A DNA stretch of 55,911 nt from an uncultured Roseburia sp. (GTDB lineage: Bacteria > Bacillota > Clostridia > Lachnospirales > Lachnospiraceae), in the NCBI GenBank assembly GCA_947088345.1, contig CAMUGE010000015.1, forward strand, positions 1 through 55,911. Reading direction: 5' to 3'. Made by a program: the position numbers and the translations under genes. Shown in pieces: positions 8,412 to 17,191 of this stretch. The notes beneath the pieces are model-generated. The model saw only the letters and a program-made list of their open reading frames with translations, was not told the origin of the DNA and did not search any database. The first letter of the stretch is position 1. Every line of letters begins with the position of its first letter.

Positions 8412-9974
8412 ATGAAAAGGATAACAAAAATCGGGGTAAACGAAACCCCGGTTCAAAAGAAAAAATTAAGGGTTGCTGCCTACTGCCGTGTATCTACGGC
8501 AAGTGACGAGCAGCTTATCAGCCTTGAAGCACAAAAGGCACATTATGAAAGCTACATCCGTTCCAATGACGAATGGGAGTATGTGGGTCTTTACTATGAC
8601 GAGGGTATCACAGGTACGAAAAAGGATGTCCGTGCCGGATTGCTTTCCATGATTGCAGACTGCGAGGACGGTAAGATTGAGTTTATCATAACCAAGTCCA
8701 TCAGCCGATTTGCCCGAAACACTACGGACTGTCTGGAGATGGTGCGAAAGCTGACAGATCTGGGCATTTCCATTTATTTTGAGAAAGAGAATATCAATAC
8801 GGGTTCTATGGAAAGCGAATTGATGCTTTCCATCTTAAGCAGTCTTGCAGAAAGCGAATCGGTTTCTATTTCCGAAAACAGCAAGTGGTCGGTGCAGAAA
8901 CGCTTTCAGAACGGCACCTTCATTATCGCCTATCCTCCCTACGGTTATGACAACGATAACGGCACGATGGTCATTGTGCCGGAACAGGCAGAAGTTGTAA
9001 AAGAGATTTTCGCATCCTGCCTTGCGGGCAAAGGTACGCACGCCATAGCCAAGGAACTGAATGCCAGAGGACTTAAGACCAAGAAAAATGGCAAATGGGG
9101 TGCGGGTGCTGTGAACGCCATTCTTACCAATGAGAAGTACACGGGCGATGTGATTTTTCAGAAAACCTACAGTGACAGCAGTTTTAACCGCCATCGAAAT
9201 TACGGTGAGCGTGACCGTTTTCTTTGCGAAAATCATCATGAGCCGATTATCAGCCGTGAGGATTTTGACAAAGTCCGTGCGGTTCTCGACCAAAGGGCAA
9301 TGGAAAAAGGCAATGGGACAGACACCTATAGATACCAAAACCGATATTGTTTCTCCGGTAAAATCAAGTGCGGAGAATGCGGTGGCACCTTCAAGCGTAG
9401 GCAGCATTACAAACCGAGCGGAGATTATGTGGCGTGGACTTGCGGAACGCACCTGGAAAGCAAAAAAGATTGCTCCATGCTTTACATTTCCGATGAGGGC
9501 ATTAAGTTCGCATTCCTTACCATGATGAACAAACTGGTATACGGCCACAATGCGATACTGAAACCGCTCCTGCGAACCCTGCGTGGCATGGATGACAAAG
9601 ACAGGCTGCTCCGCATTCAGGAATTGGAAATCCAGATTGAAGGCAACATCGACAGAAAACAGATTCTTACCAACCTTATGGCAACGGGTGTCTTGGAGCC
9701 TGCCGTTTTTAACAAGGAAAATAACGCACTGGTGGCGGAGGAACAACAGCTACGAGCAGAAAAGGAAAAGCTGGTCAGTTTCGTTGGCGGAGATAAGGTT
9801 AGAATGAAGGAACTGCAAAAACTGATGTCTTTCACTTCCAAGGGTGAGATGCAGACAGCATTTTCAGATGAGATGTTCCTTGAATTTGTGGATAGCATCA
9901 CGGTGGAAACAAGACACCAGATAGTGTTTCACTTGAAATGTGGATTGAATTTAGCGGAAAGGTTGGTGATGTAA
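8412..9974 (+). CDS. Large serine recombinase 1
   Basis: 520 aa from the ATG at 8412 with GAGGTGAG upstream. The N-terminal resolvase domain (about 15-160) has AAYCRVST with the nucleophilic Ser and KSISRFARN with catalytic Arg residues. The recombinase domain follows (about 170-280, YPPYGYDND through the TNEKYTGDV region). Next comes a zinc ribbon (CGECGG ... CGTH) and a C-terminal coiled coil. This is the architecture of integrases and excisionases such as those of phiC31 and Tn4451-type elements. It is the first of three coupled genes; its TAA abuts the next ATG. It probably integrates or excises the prophage or a neighbouring element. Which of the three does which job is not visible. Confidence 0.92.
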   Translation: MKRITKIGVNETPVQKKKLRVAAYCRVSTASDEQLISLEAQKAHYESYIRSNDEWEYVGLYYDEGITGTKKDVRAGLLSMIADCEDGKIEFIITKSISRFARNTTDCLEMVRKLTDLGISIYFEKENINTGSMESELMLSILSSLAESESVSISENSKWSVQKRFQNGTFIIAYPPYGYDNDNGTMVIVPEQAEVVKEIFASCLAGKGTHAIAKELNARGLKTKKNGKWGAGAVNAILTNEKYTGDVIFQKTYSDSSFNRHRNYGERDRFLCENHHEPIISREDFDKVRAVLDQRAMEKGNGTDTYRYQNRYCFSGKIKCGECGGTFKRRQHYKPSGDYVAWTCGTHLESKKDCSMLYISDEGIKFAFLTMMNKLVYGHNAILKPLLRTLRGMDDKDRLLRIQELEIQIEGNIDRKQILTNLMATGVLEPAVFNKENNALVAEEQQLRAEKEKLVSFVGGDKVRMKELQKLMSFTSKGEMQTAFSDEMFLEFVDSITVETRHQIVFHLKCGLNLAERLVM

Positions 9975-10409
9975 ATGACAGCACATATTCCCTACGGATA
10001 CCGCATCGAGGACGGAAAAGCGGTTGTGGATGAAGTCCAGGCAGAACAGGTCAGAACCTTCTTCAAAGAGTATATTTCCGGCAAGGCGCTGAAGGTGGCC
10101 GCCGAAACGGTAGGCTTGAAGTTGTTCCACGGCAGTGCCGGACGAATGCTCCGAAACACCCATTACCTTGGGGATGATTATTACCCTGCCATTATAGATC
10201 AGGAAATGTTCGACAAGGCGGAAGAGGAACGCCAGTCGAGAGCAAATCATTTTGGCAGGGTCAGAGAATTAAAGGTTAAGGAAACTCCTGCCACTCCCCT
10301 GCATTTTACAATGAGAAAACAAAAAAAGGTCTTCTACGACCCTTTTGAACAGGCTGAATACGCCTATAGTCTGATAGAAAGCGAGGTTGAAATGAATGCA
10401 GCAGACTAA
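9975..10409 (+). CDS. Short recombinase-domain protein lacking the catalytic domain
   Basis: 144 aa. It begins directly at the part of a large serine recombinase that follows the catalytic domain ([17 protein letters not shown], then a helix-rich stretch and [13 protein letters not shown]). It has neither the Ser-containing resolvase domain nor the zinc ribbon. It starts one base after the stop of recombinase 1 and overlaps recombinase 3 by 14 nt, so it is made as part of the set. I infer a DNA-binding accessory subunit, perhaps a directionality or site-recognition partner, rather than decay, because the frame is open and the spacing tight. A degraded third recombinase is the alternative. Confidence 0.75.
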   Translation: MTAHIPYGYRIEDGKAVVDEVQAEQVRTFFKEYISGKALKVAAETVGLKLFHGSAGRMLRNTHYLGDDYYPAIIDQEMFDKAEEERQSRANHFGRVRELKVKETPATPLHFTMRKQKKVFYDPFEQAEYAYSLIESEVEMNAAD

Positions 10410-11967
10410 GAATATTACCGTGATTCCGGCACGAAGACGTGTTGGCAATACGGCAAAGGAATCCGAAATACCAAAGCTGCGTGTGGCAGCCTACTGCCGT
10501 GTTTCCACGGACAGCGATGAGCAGGCTACCAGCTACGAGGCACAGGTGGAGCATTACACCGATTATATTCGTAAAAATCCCGAATGGGAGTTTGCCGGAA
10601 TTTTCGCTGACGATGGAATAACAGGCACTAACACCAAAAAACGTGAGGAGTTCAACCGCATGATTGATGAGGCGATGGCGGGTAAAATCGACATGATTGT
10701 TACCAAGTCCATCAGCCGATTTGCCCGAAATACCCTGGACTGCCTTAAATACATCCGACAGCTTAAAGAAAAGAACATCCCCGTGTATTTTGAAAAAGAA
10801 AATATCAACACGATGGATGCCAAGGGCGAGGTTCTGCTTACCATTATGGCGAGCCTTGCACAGCAGGAAAGCCAGTCGCTTTCGCAGAATGTGAAGTTGG
10901 GTTTTCAGTACCGATACCAACAGGGACAGATTACAGTTAACCACAACCGTTTTCTTGGATTTACCAAAGATGAGAATGGTCAGTTGATTGTTGAGCCAAA
11001 AGAGGCGGAAGTTGTCAAACGCATATTCAGAGAATACCTTGAGGGTGCAAGTCTGCAGCAGATTGCAAGAGGCTTGGAGGCTGACGGCATTCTGACTGGC
11101 GCCGGAAAGACCAAATGGAGAGCAGAAACCTTGCAGAAAATCCTAAAGAATGAAAAATACATTGGTGACGCCCTTCTTCAGAAAACCTACACGGTGGATT
11201 TCCTGGAGAAAAAGCGTGTTCCGAATAACGGTTTGGTGCCACAATACTATGTGGAAAACAGCCACGAAGCCATTATTCCCCGTGACCTTTATATGCAGGT
11301 GCAGGAAGAAATGATTAGGCGTTCTAATCTCCACAGCGGAAAAGACAGAAAAAAGCGTGTTTATAGCAGTAAATACGCACTTTCCAGCATCGTGTATTGC
11401 TCCAAGTGTGGGGAGATTTACCGCAGGGTGGTCTGGAACAACAGGGGCAACAAATCGATTGTGTGGCGTTGCTGCACCAGAATGGAGAACGGTCCCGGAA
11501 CCTGTGATGCCGATGCCATTCACGAGTCTGAACTGCAAAGCCTTGTGATAAGAGCCATTAACAGGGTGCTTGCCAGAAAGGATACCATGAACGAAACCTT
11601 ACAGAAGAATGTGGAGGCGGTGCTTACCGGGGCAGACGGCATTCCCCTTGCTGAAATCGATAGCCGTTTGGAAGAACTGCAAAAGGAACTGCTCAAGATA
11701 GCAAATTCCAAGGGCAATTACGACAGCATTGCAGATGAGATTTATCGACTCCGAGAAGCAAGGCAGAGTGCCTTGGTGGATAATGCCGAGCGTGAAGGTG
11801 TAAAACAGCGAATCAGTGAAATGCAGCAGTTCCTTGCCGAGCAGACACAGGACATCACCGAATACGATGAGCGGTTGGTTCGCAGGCTGATTGAGAAAAT
11901 AACGGTCTACGAAGAAAAGGTTACGGTTGAGTTTAAATCCGGCACAAGCCTGGATGTGAGAAGATAA
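10396..11967 (+). CDS. Large serine recombinase 3
   Basis: 523 aa. The resolvase domain (about 25-170) has AAYCRVST with the catalytic Ser and KSISRFARN. The recombinase domain (about 180-290) includes [17 protein letters not shown]. The zinc ribbon ([10 protein letters not shown], then CCTR and a GPGTC) and a long coiled coil follow. It is clearly paralogous to recombinase 1 but strongly diverged. The ATG at 10396 lies 7-8 nt after GAGGTT; a second ATG at 10392 is out of frame. It overlaps the short middle gene and ends before a strong terminator, closing the recombinase operon. Confidence 0.92.
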   Translation: MQQTKNITVIPARRRVGNTAKESEIPKLRVAAYCRVSTDSDEQATSYEAQVEHYTDYIRKNPEWEFAGIFADDGITGTNTKKREEFNRMIDEAMAGKIDMIVTKSISRFARNTLDCLKYIRQLKEKNIPVYFEKENINTMDAKGEVLLTIMASLAQQESQSLSQNVKLGFQYRYQQGQITVNHNRFLGFTKDENGQLIVEPKEAEVVKRIFREYLEGASLQQIARGLEADGILTGAGKTKWRAETLQKILKNEKYIGDALLQKTYTVDFLEKKRVPNNGLVPQYYVENSHEAIIPRDLYMQVQEEMIRRSNLHSGKDRKKRVYSSKYALSSIVYCSKCGEIYRRVVWNNRGNKSIVWRCCTRMENGPGTCDADAIHESELQSLVIRAINRVLARKDTMNETLQKNVEAVLTGADGIPLAEIDSRLEELQKELLKIANSKGNYDSIADEIYRLREARQSALVDNAEREGVKQRISEMQQFLAEQTQDITEYDERLVRRLIEKITVYEEKVTVEFKSGTSLDVRR

Positions 11968-11988
11968 GAGAATATTCCCTACAGTCAG

Positions 11989-12017
11989 CACCTTGCAGAA
12001 ATGCAGGGTGTTTTCTG
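11989..12017 (+). terminator. Terminator of the recombinase operon
   Basis: CACCTTGCA (11989-11997) pairs with TGCAGGGTG (12002-12010) with one G-U pair and a GAAA loop, followed by TTTTC. Confidence 0.85.
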
Positions 12018-12052
12018 TTACAAAAAGTTCATAGGCAGTTTTGGCGGATGTA

Positions 12053-12081
12053 TTGTAATTCGGAGAATTTTGTGGTATAAT
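12053..12081 (+). promoter_or_regulatory. Sigma-A promoter of the cargo operon
   Basis: TTGTAA (12053-12058), a 17-nt spacer and TATAAT (12076-12081) with an extended TGG just before the -10. It reads into the small HTH gene and is the only clear promoter for the six genes to 16719. Confidence 0.75.
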
Positions 12082-12137
12082 AAATTATCTTATTTGTGTT
12101 AGAACTAACAAGCCTTGCGAATAGGAGTGGCAAATGT

Positions 12138-12350
12138 ATGATTAGAAATAATATAGAAGTAGATGTAAAAGTAAAGTGTATAGAGAACGAAACTACGCAG
12201 GCGCAGCTTGCTGAAACTATTGGAACTACGGGTCAATATGTAAATCGTATCATCAAAAAACAGGACGGTGTGGTTAACAACACCTTTATTAAAATGATGG
12301 AGGCTCTTGGGTACGATATTGAACTGACATATGTGAAACGAGAGGGATAA
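12138..12350 (+). CDS. Small XRE-like helix-turn-helix regulator
   Basis: 70 aa from the ATG at 12138, with AGGAG 10 nt upstream; an in-frame GTG at 12096 is less well placed. Residues about 17-60 are a Cro/C1-type HTH: TQAQLAETIGTTGQYVNRII is the two-helix DNA-reading unit, and MMEALGYDIELTYV is the usual closing strand. It is first in the cargo operon just after a consensus promoter, so it probably represses its own operon. No partner toxin gene is recognisable next to it. Confidence 0.75.
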   Translation: MIRNNIEVDVKVKCIENETTQAQLAETIGTTGQYVNRIIKKQDGVVNNTFIKMMEALGYDIELTYVKREG

Positions 12351-12427
12351 GTTCTTATTTGCAAGATGTTTTCTTCGCAAAATTTACAAGCGTTGTTATA
12401 GAGAACAACAGAAAGGAACGAACTTTT

Positions 12428-13438
12428 ATGGAAGAAACAATTTATATCTCTCCAGATGATATAGAAGTAATTGATGCTGAAGACTATAGTTATGAAGTAG
12501 TTGAGCATTTTTCGGATATGCCGGAAGTGGCGAAACCGTTACTGAAGGGTGCTAAAAAAGCGTTCAAAAAAATCGAGGAAATGTTATATACTGCCCCCGC
12601 CTTTATCAATATGGTAAAAGCAAGCATTCCAGAACAGGCATTCCAAGCTATTTTGACGGATGAACAGAAGACACAGATTGCCAACGGTGCCTTAAAACTC
12701 ATGACGAAAAAAGACGGCACACTCATGGCTAATCTTGTTAACCCAGAAACAAATAAAATTGTATCAACGATTTCACTGAAGAGCGTTGACCTGTCTCCGG
12801 CATTATCAGAAGCAATGACCAGTTATGCAACCCAAATGCAGATGGCTCAAATTGCGGAAGAAATCCACACGGTTCAGTTAGCCATCGAAGAAGTAAGACA
12901 AGGACAGGAATTTGACAGACTTGCAATGGCTTATAGTTGTCAGCAAAAGTTGTTACAAGCTATGCAGATTAAAAATCCGGAATTAAAGGCAATAGCTCTT
13001 TTGAGGATTGCCTCCGATGCGGAAGATAGCCGAAACTTGTTGATGCAAAGTCAAAATGCCAATTTAACCTTTATAAAAGAACAGCCGGAATCGTTTTGGG
13101 GCAAACTAATATCTGGTGCTAACCCGGAAAAGATAAGTCTGCGAATGAATGAAATCCGCGAAAGTTTATCTGCTGTGAATATGGTTTCATTGGCAGAGGC
13201 TATGGCATATCAGGAATTGGGTGAAAGTGCAGCAGCACGTCAGAGTCTCCAATACTATGCGGGATATTTACAGAGTGCATATTTGTCAACGGAAGGCTTA
13301 GTACAAAGATTGGATTTGATAGACCCCGCACCAGAGAATTACTGGTCTAAAACGTTACCCGATATTAAGCAAAAAATACAGGCACTCCCTTGCGTAGAGA
13401 ATGTGCCTCTGTTAGAAGGAGAAGACGATGGAGAATAA
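12428..13438 (+). CDS. Unknown 336-aa helical protein
   Basis: I do not recognise the family. The start is the ATG at 12428 after GAAAGGA. The N-terminal 40 residues are acidic (SPDDIEVIDAEDY). Residues 45-130 include a Lys-rich and hydrophobic stretch (LLKGAKKAFKKIEEM), followed by a beta-hairpin-like LMANLVNPETNKIVSTISL. From about 140 on it is long amphipathic helices rich in Gln and Ala (MQMAQIAEEIHTVQLAIEEV). It has no signal peptide and no clear membrane span. It overlaps the next gene by 11 nt. The cargo position behind a phage recombinase module would fit a defence or lysogenic-conversion role, but nothing in the sequence proves it. Confidence 0.6.
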   Translation: MEETIYISPDDIEVIDAEDYSYEVVEHFSDMPEVAKPLLKGAKKAFKKIEEMLYTAPAFINMVKASIPEQAFQAILTDEQKTQIANGALKLMTKKDGTLMANLVNPETNKIVSTISLKSVDLSPALSEAMTSYATQMQMAQIAEEIHTVQLAIEEVRQGQEFDRLAMAYSCQQKLLQAMQIKNPELKAIALLRIASDAEDSRNLLMQSQNANLTFIKEQPESFWGKLISGANPEKISLRMNEIRESLSAVNMVSLAEAMAYQELGESAAARQSLQYYAGYLQSAYLSTEGLVQRLDLIDPAPENYWSKTLPDIKQKIQALPCVENVPLLEGEDDGE

Positions 13439-13622
13439 GGTATGCAAAAAGTGTCAAAAACCACTTCCAGAAGGATATAAACACAAGAAATGTGAATCCT
13501 GCAGAAATGCACAGGTACAAGGTGTAAAAAATGGATTAAAAGCGGCTGCTGGAGTTGCAGGAGCAGTTGCAAGTTTTGCGGTTGTTATTGTTACAAAAGG
13601 AAAAGTAAATCCAAAAAAATAA
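13428..13622 (+). CDS. Zinc-ribbon plus transmembrane small protein
   Basis: 64 aa. The first 27 residues hold two CxxC pairs (CKKC and CESC) spaced as a zinc ribbon. A single hydrophobic segment follows at about 39-57 (AAAGVAGAVASFAVVIVTKG) with a short basic tail. This is a membrane-tethered zinc ribbon of unknown role. It overlaps the end of the preceding gene by 11 nt, so the two are probably coupled. Confidence 0.6.
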   Translation: MENKVCKKCQKPLPEGYKHKKCESCRNAQVQGVKNGLKAAAGVAGAVASFAVVIVTKGKVNPKK

Positions 13623-13653
13623 AAGTAACTTTTGCAGATGAGAGGTGTTGAGA

Positions 13654-14346
13654 TTGCGTACATACACATGGGACGAATACTATGAAAAATTCTATGATTG
13701 GGCGGAAAGTACACAGGTACGCAATCTTTCTGCATTAACATCTCTTGGAACGGCAGATGAAGTTGGAGAAATCATCATTGAATTGCAAGTGAATGTTCCT
13801 GCGGCAAATCGTCTGTTGCGTAAAGCCGTGGAAGCAAAACTGGCATTCTCTTGCTCCGACCTTATTGAGTTTCTCTGCATTAACGATAAGGAACTGGCTA
13901 CGGCCGCCCTTCACAACTCCGTCAGCAGATTGACCTCTGCCGATATGGAGGACTTGTATGGCGTTGCAGAGGATGAGGATATTATCCAAATATGCTCGGA
14001 ACAACATCTGACCCTACCGGAAGACTTACGGGAAGAGGAAGAATACGAGGACGAAGAAGAGGAAGAAATCGAAGAAGAACCCCTTGAAGAAGTGGATATC
14101 TATATCGATGACTATGTGCCGGAACCTCCCGCACCGAAGTTAGGTTTCTTCGGTACACTCTTTGCAGTCATAGCAGGTGCTGGTGCTGCATCCAATCACG
14201 GGCATAGGCATAATGGCAGATGTAACGGGGATTGTGCCAACTGTCCACCACACTATGGCTACCGATACGGCCGTTGGTACTACGGACATGACCATGTACA
14301 CGGATGTGAGTTTGGTGGTAATAAAGGTAGCGGTAGTATGGATTAA
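13654..14346 (+). CDS. Unknown protein with acidic tract and His/Gly/Cys-rich tail
   Basis: 230 aa from a TTG at 13654 with AGAGGTG 7 nt upstream; a GTG at 13645 is possible. Residues 1-125 are helical repeats (LNAxx/HEAT-like in feel: VPAANRLLRKAVEAKL and IEFLCINDKELATAAL). Residues about 127-155 are almost all Glu and Asp. A hydrophobic stretch follows (LGFFGTLFAVIAGAGA). The last 45 residues are rich in His, Gly, Tyr and Cys (HGHRHNGRCNGDCANC) and could bind metal. No known family recognised. It sits in the cargo operon between the zinc-ribbon membrane protein and the GIY-YIG gene. Confidence 0.55.
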   Translation: MRTYTWDEYYEKFYDWAESTQVRNLSALTSLGTADEVGEIIIELQVNVPAANRLLRKAVEAKLAFSCSDLIEFLCINDKELATAALHNSVSRLTSADMEDLYGVAEDEDIIQICSEQHLTLPEDLREEEEYEDEEEEEIEEEPLEEVDIYIDDYVPEPPAPKLGFFGTLFAVIAGAGAASNHGHRHNGRCNGDCANCPPHYGYRYGRWYYGHDHVHGCEFGGNKGSGSMD

Positions 14347-14362
14347 ATGAAGGGATGTTTCT

Positions 14363-15160
14363 ATGGAATACTTTTCAGAAAAAAGTTTACTCTCATTGGG
14401 TGACTATTATGTATATGGGTTGATTGACCCAAGAACAAATCAAATATTTTATATCGGTAAAGGCACTGGGAACAGAGTGTTCGAGCATGAAAAAGAAAGC
14501 CTTAACAGTCCTAACAGTGAGAAACTGAAATTGAAAACTATTTCAGAAATCAACGCTCTTGGATTACAGGTTAAGAAAATAATCATCAACAGTAATCTTA
14601 CGGAAACAGAGGCTTTTGCAGCCGAGGCGGCATTGATAAATGCTTTTAACTATGTGAGTGATGTGGGACTTACAAATATTGTTGCCGGACACCATTCTTC
14701 GGAGGCTTTATCGGTAGAAGACTTTGAAAAAGTATATGGTGCAGTAGAATTAACTGAGGACGATATTAAACATAAAATTCTTGTCATTAAAATTAATAAA
14801 CTTTACCGAAGAGATATTCCAGCTGATGAACTCTACGATTCTGTTCGAGGTGTATGGAGAGCCTCAATGAGTAATGCTCAAACTGTTGAATATGTGTTTG
14901 GTGTATATAATTCTTTGATTGTGGCTGTTTATAAACCTACCAAGTGGTATAAATGTAAAGAGGCACCGGAGAAACGTCCAAGACAAGATGAAATCTTAAC
15001 ACCTCAGACAGAGAATCGTATTTTCTTTGTGGATGAGGACTATGAAAACGGAATTCCACATGATATAAATGAGGCATTCTATTACGGAAAATCTATAGCA
15101 GGATTAAAATTGAATCAAGGGGCGCAAAACCCTATTACATATTTGAATCCTAAAATATAA
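14363..15160 (+). CDS. GIY-YIG domain protein (LEM-3/Ankle1-like type)
   Basis: 265 aa. Residues about 15-110 are a GIY-YIG nuclease-like domain: VYGLIDP then FYIGKGTGNR, where Tyr, Gly and the following Arg fit the catalytic set, and TETEAFAAEAALI supplies the helix with the metal-binding Glu. This resembles the branch related to eukaryotic LEM-3/Ankle1 that occurs in phages and mobile elements. The C-terminal half (about 130-265) is a separate domain of unknown type with a Trp/Tyr-rich patch (VWRASMSNAQTVEYVFGVYN). The frame is intact and all motif residues are present, so it may be an active endonuclease or a modified-DNA effector. Confidence 0.7.
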   Translation: MEYFSEKSLLSLGDYYVYGLIDPRTNQIFYIGKGTGNRVFEHEKESLNSPNSEKLKLKTISEINALGLQVKKIIINSNLTETEAFAAEAALINAFNYVSDVGLTNIVAGHHSSEALSVEDFEKVYGAVELTEDDIKHKILVIKINKLYRRDIPADELYDSVRGVWRASMSNAQTVEYVFGVYNSLIVAVYKPTKWYKCKEAPEKRPRQDEILTPQTENRIFFVDEDYENGIPHDINEAFYYGKSIAGLKLNQGAQNPITYLNPKI

Positions 15161-15180
15161 AAAACAGGAGGTGTACCACG

Positions 15181-16719
15181 GTGGCTGATATGAAACAGAT
15201 ACACGATTTTGCCGTGAAGTGGTGTGATAAATTCAGAGACCAAAATATCAACTATATTGAACTTGTTGACCATTGGATGGCTGATGATTGCGATGCTCTT
15301 GGATTTGATATGGACTGTGGTCATGCCTTTTCGGAACGATATGGTGCTGCCGAGCATAACCACGAGGCTTTGGATAAAATCATAGATGATGTGACGGATA
15401 TTCCTTTGCTCGGTTCTGCTATATATTCAAGATGGCGTTACTTCAATCATTGGGCATATGATGCAACCGAAATATTAGAATACAAAAACCGTGCATGGTT
15501 TATCCTGGCATTAAGCAGACTGGCATTGCTCTCCGGAGAGAACCCCTTTATATTCCAAGGAACACTAAAGAAGATGCGTATCGTATCAAATAATATCTGC
15601 TATGGTCCTATGCCGGAGCCTGATGAAGAGGTGGAGCAGCATTTGACTATCAACAATGAAGGTCGTATTTGGTTTTCGGGATATAATTTTGGTTGTGGTG
15701 GAGAACGATACGAAAAAGCCAGAAGTAAGAATTTCAAAATTGATAAGTCGGCGGCAGATAAGTTGTTTGGAGCAATCGCAGCATATTTCAGTAACGAATA
15801 TACAGAAATTTTTGCTACGGATATTGGCGATTGGGTTATGGAATTGACTAACACTGAAGGAGTCACATATAAATTCAGAGGTTCTTTATGTGCAGACTTT
15901 GACTATGAAGGCACAGATTTGTCAGACCTTGTCCGAGATACCGTTGGTATGGATGATTTGTATGTGTTTGATGGAAACTATAAACCAGATGTGATAACAA
16001 AAATCACCTTAGATTACCACAGGTTTACAAAAATTGAACCACGACATAAACCGGAAGATGCAGATTGGAAATTTGTAACCTGGGATTATACTGAACATTT
16101 GATTATTGACAGAGATACGGAAACATTAGAGCATATTCAGAATATTGGTACCGGATGCAAGGTTTCCCGCAAGTACGAAATTGAAGGTGGAATCGAAAGT
16201 CTGCTTGAAAATTTTGATGCAGAAGAGTTGTTTAGTCACATCGAAGGAAATCCCGATGATGTGATAGACACACCAAACGAAGCAAAGGATTACACCATAA
16301 CAATCGAGTACAAGAAAAATCCAAGCCGTACCATATCAGGTAGCTACGATAAAAATGGTCTGCCGGATGATTTCGCAGATTTTGCGGAAACAGTGTTTGA
16401 TTTTATTCGTTTCTATGGCTTAGGAGAAATTCTTGACCCATCGGTTTACGGAAAAGCGAAACGGCGCAAGTCAGAATACATCTTTTGCAGTGTTACCTTT
16501 GATGAAGGATATAAGAGTTATTATTATCTTACAGATGATGATAGCATTGAAATTGGTGATTTTGTGCTTGTACCTGCAGGCAAGGACAACCATGAGGCAG
16601 TTGTGGAGGTAGTGAATATCGAATACTTCGATGAAGAGAATGTTCCGCTACCTGTCGAAAAGACAAAACGAATCATCCGCAAGTGTACGGACGAGGACTT
16701 TGACCCACCTGTAGAGTAA
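15181..16719 (+). CDS. Unknown 512-aa multi-domain cytosolic protein
   Basis: The start is a GTG at 15181, 9 nt after GGAGG. I do not recognise the family as a whole. Residues 1-140 are Trp/Asp-rich helices (DHWMADDCDALGFDMDCG). Residues about 165-270 form an alpha/beta domain with GRIWFSGYNFGCGG. Residues about 370-430 include a domain with EYKKNPSRTISGSYDKNGLP. The last 90 residues (SVTFDEGYKSYYYL ... EIGDFVLVPAG) form a small beta-barrel that I have seen as a common tail on Clostridia hypothetical proteins. No transmembrane or signal segment. It is the last gene before the hairpin array. Confidence 0.55.
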   Translation: MADMKQIHDFAVKWCDKFRDQNINYIELVDHWMADDCDALGFDMDCGHAFSERYGAAEHNHEALDKIIDDVTDIPLLGSAIYSRWRYFNHWAYDATEILEYKNRAWFILALSRLALLSGENPFIFQGTLKKMRIVSNNICYGPMPEPDEEVEQHLTINNEGRIWFSGYNFGCGGERYEKARSKNFKIDKSAADKLFGAIAAYFSNEYTEIFATDIGDWVMELTNTEGVTYKFRGSLCADFDYEGTDLSDLVRDTVGMDDLYVFDGNYKPDVITKITLDYHRFTKIEPRHKPEDADWKFVTWDYTEHLIIDRDTETLEHIQNIGTGCKVSRKYEIEGGIESLLENFDAEELFSHIEGNPDDVIDTPNEAKDYTITIEYKKNPSRTISGSYDKNGLPDDFADFAETVFDFIRFYGLGEILDPSVYGKAKRRKSEYIFCSVTFDEGYKSYYYLTDDDSIEIGDFVLVPAGKDNHEAVVEVVNIEYFDEENVPLPVEKTKRIIRKCTDEDFDPPVE

Positions 16720-16767
16720 GGGGAATATCTTAACTACGTTGTTTCTGCTGGAAAATTTAGATTAATC

Positions 16768-16867
16768 GCAACTATTCGGAAATTCCGAACAGTTCAAATG
16801 GAAGGCAACTATCCGTAATTTTCGGATAGTTCAATAGGCAACTATTAAGAAATGCTTAATAGTTCAA
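16768..16867. repeat. Three tandem 30-nt covarying hairpins
   Basis: Three units of exactly 30 nt at 16768-16797, 16805-16834 and 16838-16867 share GCAACT at the left and AGTTCAA at the right. The inner stems differ but stay complementary: TTCGGA/TCCGAA, AACTATCCG/CGGATAGTT (9 bp) and AACTATTAAG/CTTAATAGTT (10 bp). Spacers are 7 and 3 nt. The compensating changes suggest selection on structure or on dyad symmetry. They lie just past the cargo operon, so they could act as terminators, protein-binding dyads or recombination sites. Confidence 0.8.
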
Positions 16868-17162
16868 AATTCTAAATCTGATACAGGCGATTATTTATTA
16901 AAGTAAAAGCTGATTTCAGGTTTATAGACATATTCCCGCAAACGGCAAAACTGTGAAAAAGGTTATTGATATATTCCCGTAATCGGAAAAATATCAAAGA
17001 AATTCAGCGTATCCAGACGAGCCATTTAGTTCTTCCTCCTAAATATGTAATTTTGACCAGAAATCTGACCATAAAACACTTTTATTTTATACAATTCTTA
17101 CAGTTTTCCATAACTTTCCGTCTGTTTTTGGCGTATGTTATCCGTAGAAATGAAAAAAAGGA
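16868..17162. other. AT-rich intergenic stretch with a diverged direct repeat
   Basis: No convincing gene. Two related segments 40 nt apart, at about 16928 and 16968, both read GA.ATATTCCCG.AA.CGG. The second forms a hairpin with TTGATAT pairing to ATATCAA. The core GATATATTCCCGTA (16968-16981) is the reverse complement of 8373-8386, just ahead of recombinase 1. These are possible recombinase or prophage attachment sequences. A 75-codon open frame here has no ribosome site and atypical composition, and was not called. Confidence 0.4.
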
Positions 17163-17191
17163 TTGTCATTTTAATCAATTAGTGGTAAGAT
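17163..17191 (+). promoter_or_regulatory. Sigma-A promoter upstream of the dead TnpB gene
   Basis: TTGTCA (17163-17168), a 17-nt spacer and TAAGAT (17186-17191) with TGG before the -10. The predicted leader is about 185 nt. It holds an inverted repeat, CAGATTAT (17203-17210) against ATAATCTG (17244-17251). Confidence 0.65.

Noticed and set aside
8835-9746. 303-codon minus-strand frame over recombinase 1
   Set aside because: Antisense to a motif-complete recombinase; no recognisable domains.
16768-16867. CRISPR array
   Set aside because: Only three units, spacers of 7 and 3 nt, and self-complementary variable centres; no cas genes.
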